This document shows positions 9,884 through 18,319 of a stretch of DNA of 64,000 nucleotides, piece by piece (position 1 is the stretch's first letter; every line of letters starts with the position of its first letter). The DNA comes from Hellea sp. GTDB taxonomy: Bacteria; Pseudomonadota; Alphaproteobacteria; Caulobacterales; Maricaulaceae. The position numbers and the translations under genes were made by a program. The notes under the pieces are model-generated. The model made no database searches. It saw only the letters and a program-made list of their open reading frames with translations, and was not told the DNA's origin. The stretch spans positions 11,222 to 75,221 of the forward strand of contig JAHDGM010000001.1 in the NCBI GenBank assembly GCA_020627655.1. Direction: 5' to 3'.

Positions 9884-11043
9884 TGAAGCGGGTTTTGGCA
9901 TATGGGCTCATTTGGGCCGTATTGATTTTTGGGGCAGAGTCTGCATCCACTAAAAGCATTGACCGCACAGTTTCCAAGAAAATCGATCTGGTCGAAGTAG
10001 ATCGGCGGATCAAAAAACTGATGGACAGACCGGGTATGGTTGGTCTTGCTGTCGCCATTGTAGAAGACGGCGAAGTCGTCATGACTAAAGGCTATGGCAC
10101 AGCGGTTGCCGGGCGGCATGACCCGGTAACCAAAGATACGGTTTTTCGCTGGGCCTCCTTATCCAAGGGTGTTGCTGCTGCGGCGCTTTTAAAATTATCG
10201 TCTGAGGGAAAAATAGGGCTTCAGTCACCGGTTGCCGAATATGCGCCCTCTCTGAAAATGCCTGACGCCAATTATGATGTTACCATTGAGGATATTTTAT
10301 CGCACCGGACAGGTATCACGTCCAATGCCTATGACAATTGGATCGAAGCAGGCAAGCCGGCCAAAATGGTTCGAGCGTCTTTGAACAAAACTGAGCGTCA
10401 ATGCGAACCTGGGGCGTGTTATACCTATCAGAACGTCGCCTTTGACTCCGTTGCTGAAGCCGCTGAAACCGTGACGGGACTACCCTATAAAGCTATCGTC
10501 AATGAGGCTGTTTTCGCGCCCCTTGAAATGACAACGGCCAGTCTGACCCTAGAGGGGCTGGAGCAATCAGCCCATTGGGCTCGCCCGCATGGCCGCTATG
10601 GTCAAGCCTTTGCCAATGTAAAGCCCACATATTATCGTCTGCCCGCTGCGGCAGGTGTTAATTCATCTATTGAAGATCTGGCGCGATGGATGAGCGCGCA
10701 AATGGATGAGACGTCAGTTCTCGGTAATGAAGTGCTCCAATCCATGCATACGCCCCGAATTGAAACGCCTTATGAAGACCGCAAAATGCGGCGGCATTAT
10801 CCTGTTCTGAAAGAGGCCCGTTACGGTCTTGGTTGGCGCATATATGATTATGACGGACGCAAAGTTATTGGTCACCGCGGCGCTGTACAAGGTTATCGGG
10901 CGAGCATTTTGTTTGACCCGGATATGAAAACAGGCGTGGCCGTTTTGTGGAATAGTAACTATTCTCGGCCGGCTGGCCTGCCGCTAGAAATTTTTGATCA
11001 AGTTTATGGCAAGCCCAAGCGCGATTGGATGCGCCTGCGGTAA
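9883..11043 (+). CDS. Serine hydrolase, class C beta-lactamase/penicillin-binding fold
   Basis: This 386-residue protein has an N-terminal signal peptide (hydrophobic to about residue 22). The active-site SxxK is S92-L-S-K95. A Tyr-x-Asn element occurs in YTYQNVAF near residues 175-180, and GHRGAVQGYR near residue 330 replaces the KTG box. This is the Beta-lactamase (PF00144) family, which includes D-aminopeptidases, esterases and AmpC-like proteins; the substrate cannot be told from sequence. It overlaps uppP by one base, suggesting a periplasmic job linked to cell-wall metabolism. I would not infer antibiotic resistance from this. Confidence 0.85.
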   Translation: MKRVLAYGLIWAVLIFGAESASTKSIDRTVSKKIDLVEVDRRIKKLMDRPGMVGLAVAIVEDGEVVMTKGYGTAVAGRHDPVTKDTVFRWASLSKGVAAAALLKLSSEGKIGLQSPVAEYAPSLKMPDANYDVTIEDILSHRTGITSNAYDNWIEAGKPAKMVRASLNKTERQCEPGACYTYQNVAFDSVAEAAETVTGLPYKAIVNEAVFAPLEMTTASLTLEGLEQSAHWARPHGRYGQAFANVKPTYYRLPAAAGVNSSIEDLARWMSAQMDETSVLGNEVLQSMHTPRIETPYEDRKMRRHYPVLKEARYGLGWRIYDYDGRKVIGHRGAVQGYRASILFDPDMKTGVAVLWNSNYSRPAGLPLEIFDQVYGKPKRDWMRLR

Positions 11044-11074
11044 CTACATAGAAAAAGCGTCTGAAAAGGCCTGA

Positions 11075-12499
11075 TCATAAAACGGGCCCGATTGTCGCGA
11101 TAATATTATTCCATATGCGTTTGGGTAAGGACCAGTTTTCAACTTGCTCCAATGTAACCTGATAGCAGGATGTAATATATTCCTGTTGTCGTTGTAATAT
11201 ATCATGTGTGAGGTTTTCGTCATGCAGCAAAATGTTGTTTTCGTAATTTAAATCGAAACTGCGTAAATCCATATTTGATGATCCGATTAATGTTACCTCC
11301 CCATCCATAGTTAAGGTTTTTGAGTGTAGTAAGCCGCCTTCAAACTCGTGAATTTTAACACCCGCGCGGAGCATTTCTCTGTAGTGGCTGCGGCTGGCGG
11401 CTCCAACAATCCAGCTGTCATTGCGGGCCGGGAAAATTATAGTCACTTCGACCCCCCTATATGCCGCTGCGCATATGGCCTCTAAAACAACTTCCCCCGG
11501 AACAAAATAGGGTGTTGATATAATTATATTTTCGCGCGCTTGTCCGATTAATGTGGCGAACATTTGCGGCGTTGCAGATGCTCTGACGGTCGGGCCGTCG
11601 CCCCAGACTTGTGCAGGAAAACCGCCTTTTACGCTTGTGGTATCGGTAATAAAGTTACTGATAACGTCATCTTGGTGTAACATCCAGTCCCCGGCAAAAA
11701 GGAGTTGGTTTTGAGCAACTACAGGTCCTTCAAAGCGAACCAATATATCGACCCATGGCGCAAATTTCGGTTTGACGCGAAACTCTGGATCAGCGCAATT
11801 CTGGCTGCCGCAATATGTGATCTTTCCGTCTATCACTGTGATTTTACGGTGGTTTCGTAAATCCAGACGGCTCGTAAGAATTACTTTAAAGATATTGTTG
11901 AACGGCAATGCAATAGCGGTCTTAACGCCGGCTTTTTTCATATCCTGCCAAAGCTGAGATTTAACCATGGTTCGTGAACCTAATCCGTCTGCCATGGCTC
12001 TGCAGTCAACACCACGCTGAGCAGCTCGAATGAGAGCTTGCGCAATATCGGTTCCGGTTTTGTCATCCAACCAAATGTAATACAATACATTCACTGATTG
12101 TTGGGCGTTATCGATATCCTTAAGAAGCCGGGCTCTCTGTGTCTCTGCGTCAGATAATAACTCGCCTTTATTGCCGAGGGTTGTCTGGAAGCCATTTATT
12201 GAACTGGCATAGCGAAACGCTGGGTAATAAGCAGGTGGTATAAAGTCAGTATTTTCTGACAAATTGAAGATACTCCCGCTGAGTTTGCGGATGTCCCCAT
12301 TAATACGGTCGGCTCGTTGATTGGCACCAATGCCGAGATTGACTTCTCCAAACAGAAAGTAAATTGCAACGCCCATGAAAGGTATGACCATTAAAACCAT
12401 AAACCAGGCGAGCCTGGATACGGGCTGAAGGTCATCCCGTGATAAAATGCGCAAAAGTGTCAGTGTGACGAAAATGTAGTGTAGAGCTATTAGGATCAT
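11075..12499 (-). CDS. cls: Cardiolipin synthase (phospholipase D superfamily)
   Basis: This 474-residue membrane enzyme condenses two phosphatidylglycerols into cardiolipin. Two N-terminal transmembrane segments (about residues 1-10 and 28-50, including a PLDc_N-type region) precede two HKD motifs: NHRKITVIDG with His217 and LHSKTLTMDG with His392. Each is followed by its Gly-Ser-x-Asn (GSQN and GSSN). It overlaps the upstream EEP-family gene by ATGA. This pairing of an EEP hydrolase with a Cls mirrors E. coli ybhP-clsB and suggests a shared role in membrane lipid remodelling. Confidence 0.93.
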   Translation of the reverse strand: MILIALHYIFVTLTLLRILSRDDLQPVSRLAWFMVLMVIPFMGVAIYFLFGEVNLGIGANQRADRINGDIRKLSGSIFNLSENTDFIPPAYYPAFRYASSINGFQTTLGNKGELLSDAETQRARLLKDIDNAQQSVNVLYYIWLDDKTGTDIAQALIRAAQRGVDCRAMADGLGSRTMVKSQLWQDMKKAGVKTAIALPFNNIFKVILTSRLDLRNHRKITVIDGKITYCGSQNCADPEFRVKPKFAPWVDILVRFEGPVVAQNQLLFAGDWMLHQDDVISNFITDTTSVKGGFPAQVWGDGPTVRASATPQMFATLIGQARENIIISTPYFVPGEVVLEAICAAAYRGVEVTIIFPARNDSWIVGAASRSHYREMLRAGVKIHEFEGGLLHSKTLTMDGEVTLIGSSNMDLRSFDLNYENNILLHDENLTHDILQRQQEYITSCYQVTLEQVENWSLPKRIWNNIIATIGPVL

Positions 12500-13212
12500 A
12501 GTTGTTCACTCAGATTAAAACGACTTTCCAGGACTATTGGTAAATGATCGGAGGCTTTGCGAGACAGGGGGGAAACATGTACATGTGATGAGGTGATTTG
12601 CAAATTCCCTCTGATCGCAAAATGATCTAAAGCCACTTTAGGCTTTAAGCTGTGAAAGCTTGGTCCTGGGGTTACTAACTCGTATTGTTTGCCTAAAGCC
12701 TGTTTTATGGTTTCAGGTCGCCATTCATTGAAGTCTCCTCCAATTACAACAGGTACGTTGCCCCAGTTGGCTTGAACATGGTTGTCAATAAATTGTAATT
12801 GTTTTGATCGCTGTTTTGAGGTGAGCCCCAAATGGACGCCGATGATGCTGATCTTACCCATCTCAGGAATGTTTACTATTGCCGCCACGGAGCCACGAGG
12901 TTCCAGATGGGGAACCTCAAGGCAATGTGTAGACTCTATGGAATAATGGCTTCGATATAAAATACTATTGCCATGCCATCCATGGCTGTTTGGGTTTTGA
13001 GCCAAGGGCGCAATTTTATAACCCAGTTGATGTAGTTGATGGATCGGTAAAACACCGGGACGTGGTTTAAGGCGTTTATCAGCTTCTTGTAAGATAATCA
13101 GATCGGCATTGATTTCGCTTAAAATCTTAACGATCCGCTCAGGTTTACGCTTCCAGTCAAGCCCGACAGCCTTGCGCATATTGTAACTGGCTATCCTTAG
13201 GGTGTCGGACAA
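12496..13212 (-). CDS. Endonuclease/exonuclease/phosphatase (EEP) family protein
   Basis: This 238-residue protein carries the EEP fold signatures: RIASYNMRK at the start, LQEAD (metal-binding Glu), GDFNEW in the middle, and SDHLPI at the C-terminus (catalytic His). No signal peptide is apparent, so it is probably cytosolic. The start used is TTG with a weak ribosome-binding site, so the true N-terminus may differ slightly. It is middle gene of a likely three-gene leftward operon (methyltransferase lipoprotein, EEP, cls). The substrate may be a phosphodiester in lipid or nucleic acid; the cls neighbour favours lipid. Confidence 0.8.
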   Translation of the reverse strand: MSDTLRIASYNMRKAVGLDWKRKPERIVKILSEINADLIILQEADKRLKPRPGVLPIHQLHQLGYKIAPLAQNPNSHGWHGNSILYRSHYSIESTHCLEVPHLEPRGSVAAIVNIPEMGKISIIGVHLGLTSKQRSKQLQFIDNHVQANWGNVPVVIGGDFNEWRPETIKQALGKQYELVTPGPSFHSLKPKVALDHFAIRGNLQITSSHVHVSPLSRKASDHLPIVLESRFNLSEQL

Positions 13213-13239
13213 GTTTAAACCGGGTTATCTAAAGCGGGA

Positions 13240-14169
13240 TCAGCTTTTTTTACGGAAGACCAAAGTCATACGATCAGACTCGCCTATAGCTTTCATTTTG
13301 GCTTGAAGCTCTTCATTGTCCCGGCTGGTACCCAAGGTCGGGGGCAGGCGCCAAACTTTATCGTCTGTTTCTGAACTGGCCATATCTTTTGGATTGCTGT
13401 TAATCGCGCTTGGGGTTTTAGCCAGTTCAAACCCATTGTCTTCCATAAATTTGATGACGAGGCTTTGTTTAAGATAGCCGTTATCACCATTAGCCCAGCC
13501 ATCATCCTGATCTTCGCTAGCGCGGTGCTGGACAATGCCGACGACCCCACTGGGTTTGAGAACATCGTGAATGTCCTTCAAGCTATCGGCCAGGTGAGCT
13601 TGATTAAAGCGGTTCAAATGATGTGCGGCGCGGATCAGCAAGACAGCATCCGCTGTGCCCTTTAAGTGTTCAGGCATTTCACCAATGGCAAAGGCGCTAA
13701 GTTGTGAGCCGTTTTCAATACCCCACCCCGACGAATCTTTAATCCAGGTGGCAGGCCAGCTTTTTCGTTTTTCCAAGAATTCTTCATTCACAAATCCGTC
13801 GAATTTGGCCCACATGTCCAAATCATAATCCATGCCGATTAATGTTCCTTCAGGGCCAAGATAAGGTATGAGTATTTTGGAATACCAGCCTCCGCCGGGT
13901 AGAGCTTCGACTACAGTCATGCCGGGCTGGATTCCGAAATATTCAAGTGTTGCCTGCGGGTTCCTGGCTTCAAAACGTGCCTTGGTTTCATCAGGTTGAG
14001 TATTAAGTACGGCCATAAGCGCGTCTTTATCGGAGCTGCTTAAAGTAGGCACTTGGGTTGCAGCGGTGGTTTTGACTGTCTTTACGACATCACTGTTTTT
14101 TGTTTCGGTCTTGGAACAGGCGCTTAGGGTCAGGGCTGTTACGCTTAGGGCGAGTAAAAATTTCTTCAT
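13240..14169 (-). CDS. Lipoprotein with class I SAM-methyltransferase-like domain
   Basis: This 309-residue protein begins with a lipoprotein signal peptide ending in LSAC (Cys18), so it is predicted to be exported and lipidated. The body has a Rossmann-type SAM motif, VVEALPGGGWYSKILIPYL near residue 90, then an acidic motif II-like LIGMDYDLDMW. It resembles COG4798 predicted methyltransferases, many of which have signal peptides. A SAM-dependent enzyme outside the cytoplasm is odd because SAM is cytosolic. It may use another ligand or have lost catalysis. It leads the operon with the EEP gene, 27 bp apart. Confidence 0.75.
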   Translation of the reverse strand: MKKFLLALSVTALTLSACSKTETKNSDVVKTVKTTAATQVPTLSSSDKDALMAVLNTQPDETKARFEARNPQATLEYFGIQPGMTVVEALPGGGWYSKILIPYLGPEGTLIGMDYDLDMWAKFDGFVNEEFLEKRKSWPATWIKDSSGWGIENGSQLSAFAIGEMPEHLKGTADAVLLIRAAHHLNRFNQAHLADSLKDIHDVLKPSGVVGIVQHRASEDQDDGWANGDNGYLKQSLVIKFMEDNGFELAKTPSAINSNPKDMASSETDDKVWRLPPTLGTSRDNEELQAKMKAIGESDRMTLVFRKKS

Positions 14170-14253
14170 GAATAGTCTCTCTTTGGGCCTTCAAATTTCG
14201 CCAGATTATTAACCTAAAAATGAGTGCCCGTATAGATGTCTTTTAATCGTTTA

Positions 14254-14282
14254 TTGACAAATAGATATCAAAGTGATATCAT
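14254..14282 (+). promoter_or_regulatory. Sigma-70 promoter with overlapping palindromic operator
   Basis: TTGACA (14254-14259), a 17-bp spacer and TATCAT (14277-14282) form a near-consensus promoter. The inverted repeat GATATCA-aag-TGATATC (14264-14280) covers the spacer and part of the -10. Its two GATATC cores are 11 bp apart. It drives the SPFH/RHH/DUF4177 cassette, and the ribbon-helix-helix protein encoded there is the obvious candidate repressor. Confidence 0.65.
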
Positions 14283-14308
14283 AATATATGTAAATTATGG
14301 AGAATGTG

Positions 14309-15181
14309 ATGAGTGATATTAGAGAAAGATCAGTTGGTTCTGTGAGCGGGATCCCTTTTTTAGCGGTGTTGTTGGGAATGTTGGGGTCTTCAATTTGGCT
14401 GTTTGTCACGGGTGTGGATGCCAAAGTGGGCTTTAAAGTATTTGGAGCCATTGTGTTGTTTTTGGCAACGATGCTGGGCTTTTCAGGGCTTTATAAGGTG
14501 GAGCCTAATCAATCGGCCGTTTTGTCTTTATTTGGTAAATATGTCGGGACGGTGCGGACGCCGGGCCTGCGATTCAACAACCCGTTTTTCTCAAAGAAGA
14601 AAGTATCATTGCGTGTTCGCAACTTTGAGAGCGGTAAGTTAAAGGTCAATGAACTGGATGGTTCGCCCATCGAGATTGCAGCTATTGTCGTTTGGGAAGT
14701 TTCTGACTCTGCCGAAGCCGTCTTCAATGTTGATAGCTATGAGAGTTTTGTGCAAATTCAGTCCGAAGCTGCTATACGCGCTATGGCGACCAGCTATCCA
14801 TATGATCAACATGAAGATGGACAGATTTCGCTACGCTCCCATCCGGCTGAAATTTCAGAGCGGCTAAAAGAAGAAATTCAAGATCGCTTGGCTCAGGCTG
14901 GGATTAATGTGATCGAAGCGCGAATTTCGCACCTCGCTTACTCACCGGAAATTGCTCAGGCTATGCTGCAGCGGCAGCAAGCAGGCGCCATTATCGCGGC
15001 ACGTCAAAAGATTGTTGAAGGTGCTGTCGGTATGGTCGAGCAGGCTTTAGAAGAGTTATCCCAGAAAGGTGTTGTAGAGCTGGACGAAGAACGTCGCGCG
15101 ACCATGGTCAGTAACTTGCTGGTTGTTCTGTGTTCGGATCGGGCCACACAGCCCGTGGTTAATACTGGTTCGCTTTACTAG
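14309..15181 (+). CDS. SPFH-domain (stomatin/prohibitin-like) membrane protein
   Basis: This 290-residue protein has two hydrophobic N-terminal segments (about residues 12-35 and 40-60) followed by an SPFH/Band 7 domain (GLYKVEPNQSAVLSLFGKYVG onward) and a helical end. Such proteins form oligomeric membrane scaffolds. I chose ATG 14309 because GGAG sits 7 nt before it; ATG 14297 lacks a ribosome-binding site. It is first in a four-gene cassette with an Arc-like DNA-binding protein and two DUF4177 proteins, a company unlike the usual protease-linked (HflKC, QmcA) SPFH genes. Function in the cassette is unknown. Confidence 0.85.
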   Translation: MSDIRERSVGSVSGIPFLAVLLGMLGSSIWLFVTGVDAKVGFKVFGAIVLFLATMLGFSGLYKVEPNQSAVLSLFGKYVGTVRTPGLRFNNPFFSKKKVSLRVRNFESGKLKVNELDGSPIEIAAIVVWEVSDSAEAVFNVDSYESFVQIQSEAAIRAMATSYPYDQHEDGQISLRSHPAEISERLKEEIQDRLAQAGINVIEARISHLAYSPEIAQAMLQRQQAGAIIAARQKIVEGAVGMVEQALEELSQKGVVELDEERRATMVSNLLVVLCSDRATQPVVNTGSLY

Positions 15182-15195
15182 CGTCCCGGGCAAGC

Positions 15196-15390
15196 ATGCC
15201 GGATAAGAAATCATATCCACTGAGGATCAACGCAGATGTCCTAAAGGCCATGAAGCGTTGGTCCGATGATGATCTGCGTTCTTTAAATGCACAGATAGAA
15301 TATGTGCTGCGTGATGCACTGCGGCGGCAAGGGCGCCTAAAGGAGCGTTCGGCAAAACCCATTGAAATCGATAAGCAAGAGGAGCGTTAA
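15196..15390 (+). CDS. Arc-like ribbon-helix-helix protein
   Basis: This 64-residue basic protein starts with a short strand (YPLRIN) followed by two predicted helices (ADVLKAMKRWSDDD and SLNAQIEYVLRDALRR), the MetJ/Arc ribbon-helix-helix pattern. RHH dimers bind inverted or tandem repeats, and a palindromic operator overlaps the promoter of this cassette, so autoregulation is likely. It lies 14 bp after the SPFH gene and abuts the next ATG without a gap. Antitoxins also use this fold, but no recognisable toxin is beside it. Confidence 0.78.
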   Translation: MPDKKSYPLRINADVLKAMKRWSDDDLRSLNAQIEYVLRDALRRQGRLKERSAKPIEIDKQEER

Positions 15391-15573
15391 ATGAGAGGGC
15401 GGGATTGGGAATACAAACTGGTTATATTAAAACCTGATGGTTTGGGGTTAAATACTGAGAAAAACGTTCAAACCTATCAGGATACATTAAATCAACTTGG
15501 TAAAATTGGCTGGGAATTAGTGGCCCTAAAGGACAGTGCTATGGGGTATCCCGTGGCCTATATGAAACGCTGA
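15391..15573 (+). CDS. DUF4177-like small protein, copy 1
   Basis: This 60-residue protein shows the DUF4177 pattern: WEYKLVIL near the N-terminus, a helix, and GKIGWELVALKD, then a short C-terminal strand ending YMKR. It starts immediately after the stop of the RHH gene (TAA-ATG), implying translational coupling. Its neighbour is a diverged paralogue with the same three landmarks. Molecular function of DUF4177 is not established. Confidence 0.7.
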   Translation: MRGRDWEYKLVILKPDGLGLNTEKNVQTYQDTLNQLGKIGWELVALKDSAMGYPVAYMKR

Positions 15574-15600
15574 TTATTATCCGGTTTGGAAAGGGAAGTT

Positions 15601-15786
15601 ATGTCTCGTAAGTGGCAGTATAAAGTCGCAACTATCAAGGTCAGTAGTTTTTCCAAGTTGGAGAAACGGGATCAACAACTCGAAGAGGCGCTCAACCGCT
15701 TTGCTCTGGAAGGGTGGGAATTGCTTTCCGTGACCCAGGCCTATGGCGCGCATCCCAGATTGTATATGCGTAAGCATTTAGGCTAG
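15601..15786 (+). CDS. DUF4177-like small protein, copy 2
   Basis: This 61-residue paralogue of the preceding protein has WQYKVATIK, a charged helix (EKRDQQLEEALNRFA) and EGWELLSVTQ followed by YMRK. I chose ATG 15601 because AAGGGAAG lies just before it; an in-frame TTG at 15586 is less likely. It closes the SPFH/RHH cassette and converges on the OmpR-type regulator. The two copies keep the same ends but differ in the middle, suggesting an old tandem duplication. Confidence 0.68.
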   Translation: MSRKWQYKVATIKVSSFSKLEKRDQQLEEALNRFALEGWELLSVTQAYGAHPRLYMRKHLG

Positions 15787-15790
15787 GTGC

Positions 15791-16759
15791 TTAATCCAAT
15801 TGCAGCATGTCTTTGACTTTGAGTTTTATGGCTTGTGCTGACGCTGGATCTTGCCATTTGGGTTCCCCATATTCCAGCAATGGAAAGATATCTATCCTCT
15901 GTCTTAATGCAGGGTCCTGAGCGTATATATCTTTGAGAACCAGATCCATTTTATCCGAGAGCCATTTTCGACTGGCGCGGCTGTAAACTAAAAATTCTGT
16001 GTCGGATTTATGGAAGTATTCCACTAATAATCTCAGTTGTGGGCGATCGCCGCTACCGTCTTCCTGCTTAAAGCCTGAATAGTGAATCACAATTAACTCA
16101 GGCTCGAATTGAGTCATGGCCTCATAACGGTTCCAGTTTGGAGAGATCAGCTCTTTTTGAGTTCGTATGGGCAGGTCAGCAAAAATATCACTTAAAATAT
16201 CTGCGTTTGTCCCGCCCTGCGCTGTTATCTGTTCATCGTAAATGCGGGCGGGATGAGCAGAGTCCATAATCATAACAAGAGGCGGCGTTATTGGTGAGGA
16301 CGCTGGGCGTTTGCCAAAATACATAAAAGCAGCGAGCGCGGCCAGCCCTGCGCCCATCAGGCCGATTAATGCCCTTTTTGACATCAAGTCAGATTTTGTC
16401 GTTCCTGTTGTGGCAACGGGGCTAACGGCATGGTTATCGGCAGAGCTCTCTTGGTCCGGAGTTTCAATATCGACTGTTAGCTTGTATCCGGTTTTGGGAA
16501 TGGTTTGAATATAGGCGTGTTGACTACGGCTATCACCAAGAGATTTGCGTAGTAAAGATATTGCGCGGGATAACCGTTCATCGCCGCCATAGCCCACGCC
16601 CCATACCTGATCAATCAGGTTTTCACGGGTGACGACCTCGCCAGCATTTTCGACCAGTATTGCGAGTACCTGCATGACTTTAGGCTCGACCGTATGATTG
16701 CCGGCAGGGCCATTTATCTCATGGGCCTTAAAATCGACTTGCGCTTGTCCGATTTGCAT
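15791..16759 (-). CDS. Membrane-anchored OmpR-type winged-helix regulator (CadC/ToxR-like)
   Basis: The N-terminal 95 residues form an OmpR/PhoB-type winged helix (GEVVTRENLIDQVWG, LSRAISLLRKSLGD, IQTIPKTGYKL). A linker, a single transmembrane helix (about residues 125-148) and a periplasmic domain of about 170 residues follow. This is the one-component ToxR/CadC layout, in which the outside domain senses and the cytoplasmic domain binds DNA. The periplasmic part (HPARIYDEQITAQGG, LIVIHYSG) is reminiscent of a hydrolase-like ligand domain, but I cannot name it. ATG 16759 fits the usual start of such domains; ATG 16780 is an alternative. Confidence 0.82.
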   Translation of the reverse strand: MQIGQAQVDFKAHEINGPAGNHTVEPKVMQVLAILVENAGEVVTRENLIDQVWGVGYGGDERLSRAISLLRKSLGDSRSQHAYIQTIPKTGYKLTVDIETPDQESSADNHAVSPVATTGTTKSDLMSKRALIGLMGAGLAALAAFMYFGKRPASSPITPPLVMIMDSAHPARIYDEQITAQGGTNADILSDIFADLPIRTQKELISPNWNRYEAMTQFEPELIVIHYSGFKQEDGSGDRPQLRLLVEYFHKSDTEFLVYSRASRKWLSDKMDLVLKDIYAQDPALRQRIDIFPLLEYGEPKWQDPASAQAIKLKVKDMLQLD

Positions 16760-16812
16760 ATTGGCTCTTGCTCCCCTCATAGCATAGGTATGTAGGGTGC
16801 ATTAATAGCAAG

Positions 16813-16853
16813 CCTAAGAAATACCTAAGAACTTCCTATAAGCTTCCACAGGA
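16813..16853 (+). repeat. Four direct repeats with 11-bp period
   Basis: CCTAAGAA starts at 16813 and 16824, CCTATAAG at 16835 and CCACAGGA at 16846, giving four units in exact 11-bp phase. This is the arrangement bound by OmpR/PhoB-type winged helices, and it lies upstream of a gene encoding such a protein. Confidence 0.5.
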
Positions 16854-16885
16854 CTTTTTGCGAGTCAAATTATAAGAGAGTTGTT

Positions 16886-16947
16886 GAAATTAGCTCGCCG
16901 ATAATTGTACGGGGCGTATAAGTGCAATAAAAGGCGGAGCTAATTTC
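16886..16947. repeat. Long-arm inverted repeat
   Basis: GAAATTAGCTC (16886-16896) is matched by its exact complement at 16937-16947, with a 40-bp centre. Three more bases (GCC/GGC) pair after a one-base bulge. No T-run follows on either strand, so it is not a standard terminator. It lies between the glycosyltransferase 3' end and the regulator promoter. Confidence 0.45.
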
Positions 16948-17038
16948 TGGGCAAATGCGGACGTGTTTGCGGTAAGAGTATAGGCTTGTTCCCCATATCC
17001 ATATATTGTTTATGCAACACGTCCGTCTCGTTTCAGAT

Positions 17039-18181
17039 TTATTTAATTACATTTTTAATAGTGCGAGATATTCGTCGTACTCCTTTTTTCAGGAGATGGT
17101 AGGGCGAGCTGGCTATTTTTGCGAGTCGTCTTATGCGCCTCCACCGTTTCCTTGCTACGGGTTCGTATTCAGGAGTTAAGAGTTCAAAAAAGGTCTGAGA
17201 GACGGCTTTCCAGCTATAATTTTGGGCGTGTTTGACAGGGATGTTGCGATCAATTTTCAGGCAGTCTATGCAGGCTTGTTTTAAATCCTCTGATACGATT
17301 CCCGAGCCGCTGCCGGGTATGATATCAATGGGGCCAGACACGGGATAACCCGCTACAGGAGTGCCGGTTGCCATGGCTTCTATGATGACCAGGCCGAATG
17401 TGTCTGTTCTGGATGGAAAAACAAATACATCGGCATCGGCGTAATAACGGGCCAGTTCATCGCCAAATTTTGCCCCTGTAAATACGGCGTCAGGATATTT
17501 CTTTTTGAGAGCCTCGAGTTGTGGGCCATCACCGACCACGACCTTGGAACCGGGTAAATCAAGCTTTAAAAAAGCTTCAATATTTTTCTCGACGGCCACC
17601 CGACCTATATTCACGAAGACAGGGCGGGGGAGACCTTCATAGACATCTTTGGGGGCGAATCTTTTATTCGGGCTGAACTGTTCGAGATCTACTCCTCGTG
17701 CCCAGGGCGCAAGATTGTGAAACCCGCGCGCCATTAAAAATTCAACCATGGATGGGGTGGTAACCATTACCCGCCCGCCACTATTGTGAAAGCTTCGAAC
17801 AAATTTATAGGGCAGGGATAAAGGAATAAAAGGAAAACGGGCTTTGATATATTCTGGAAACTTGGTGTGATAGCTGGTGGTAAACGGCATGCCCCATTTC
17901 AGGCAGAGACTGCGAGCGGCGAGTCCGATGGGGCCTTCTGTAGCGATGTGGACAGCTTCCGGGCCGAACTTGACGATCCGGCGCTCCACATCGGCTTTGG
18001 CAAAGGGTGCCAGACGTATATCCGGATAGGTGGGCAGCGGCATAGTCCAATACCCGTCTGACGGCGCGATGACTTCAACATTATGGCCATTATCACGCAG
18101 TTCTTTGACCGTACGGGACAAGGTTCGGACAACGCCGTTCATTTGTGGTTCCCACGCGTCGGTAACGAGTAAAATCTTCAA
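17039..18181 (-). CDS. GT4-family glycosyltransferase
   Basis: This 380-residue GT-B enzyme has an N-terminal acceptor domain beginning KILLVTDAWEPQMNGVVRTL, the form seen in MgtA/SqdX-like enzymes. The C-terminal donor domain has NIGRVAVEKNIEAFL and the E-x7-E motif region FPSRTDTFGLVIIEAMATGTPVAG. The C-terminus is strongly basic, fitting peripheral membrane attachment. It probably adds a hexose or mannose to a lipid acceptor (glycolipid synthesis). The gene is transcribed alone. Donor and acceptor cannot be read from the sequence. Confidence 0.85.
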   Translation of the reverse strand: MKILLVTDAWEPQMNGVVRTLSRTVKELRDNGHNVEVIAPSDGYWTMPLPTYPDIRLAPFAKADVERRIVKFGPEAVHIATEGPIGLAARSLCLKWGMPFTTSYHTKFPEYIKARFPFIPLSLPYKFVRSFHNSGGRVMVTTPSMVEFLMARGFHNLAPWARGVDLEQFSPNKRFAPKDVYEGLPRPVFVNIGRVAVEKNIEAFLKLDLPGSKVVVGDGPQLEALKKKYPDAVFTGAKFGDELARYYADADVFVFPSRTDTFGLVIIEAMATGTPVAGYPVSGPIDIIPGSGSGIVSEDLKQACIDCLKIDRNIPVKHAQNYSWKAVSQTFFELLTPEYEPVARKRWRRIRRLAKIASSPYHLLKKGVRRISRTIKNVIK

Positions 18182-18319
18182 CTTATACCTTTCAGTTGAG
18201 TGTATGGCCTGTCCGCCAGGATCGAAGTAAGCGATACGGTTGAGGTTTTAAATAAGATAGTTTGAATTTTCGACAATTGAATCGGTGGTTCAGAAAAAAT
18301 TCACAGAAAAATCTGGTAC

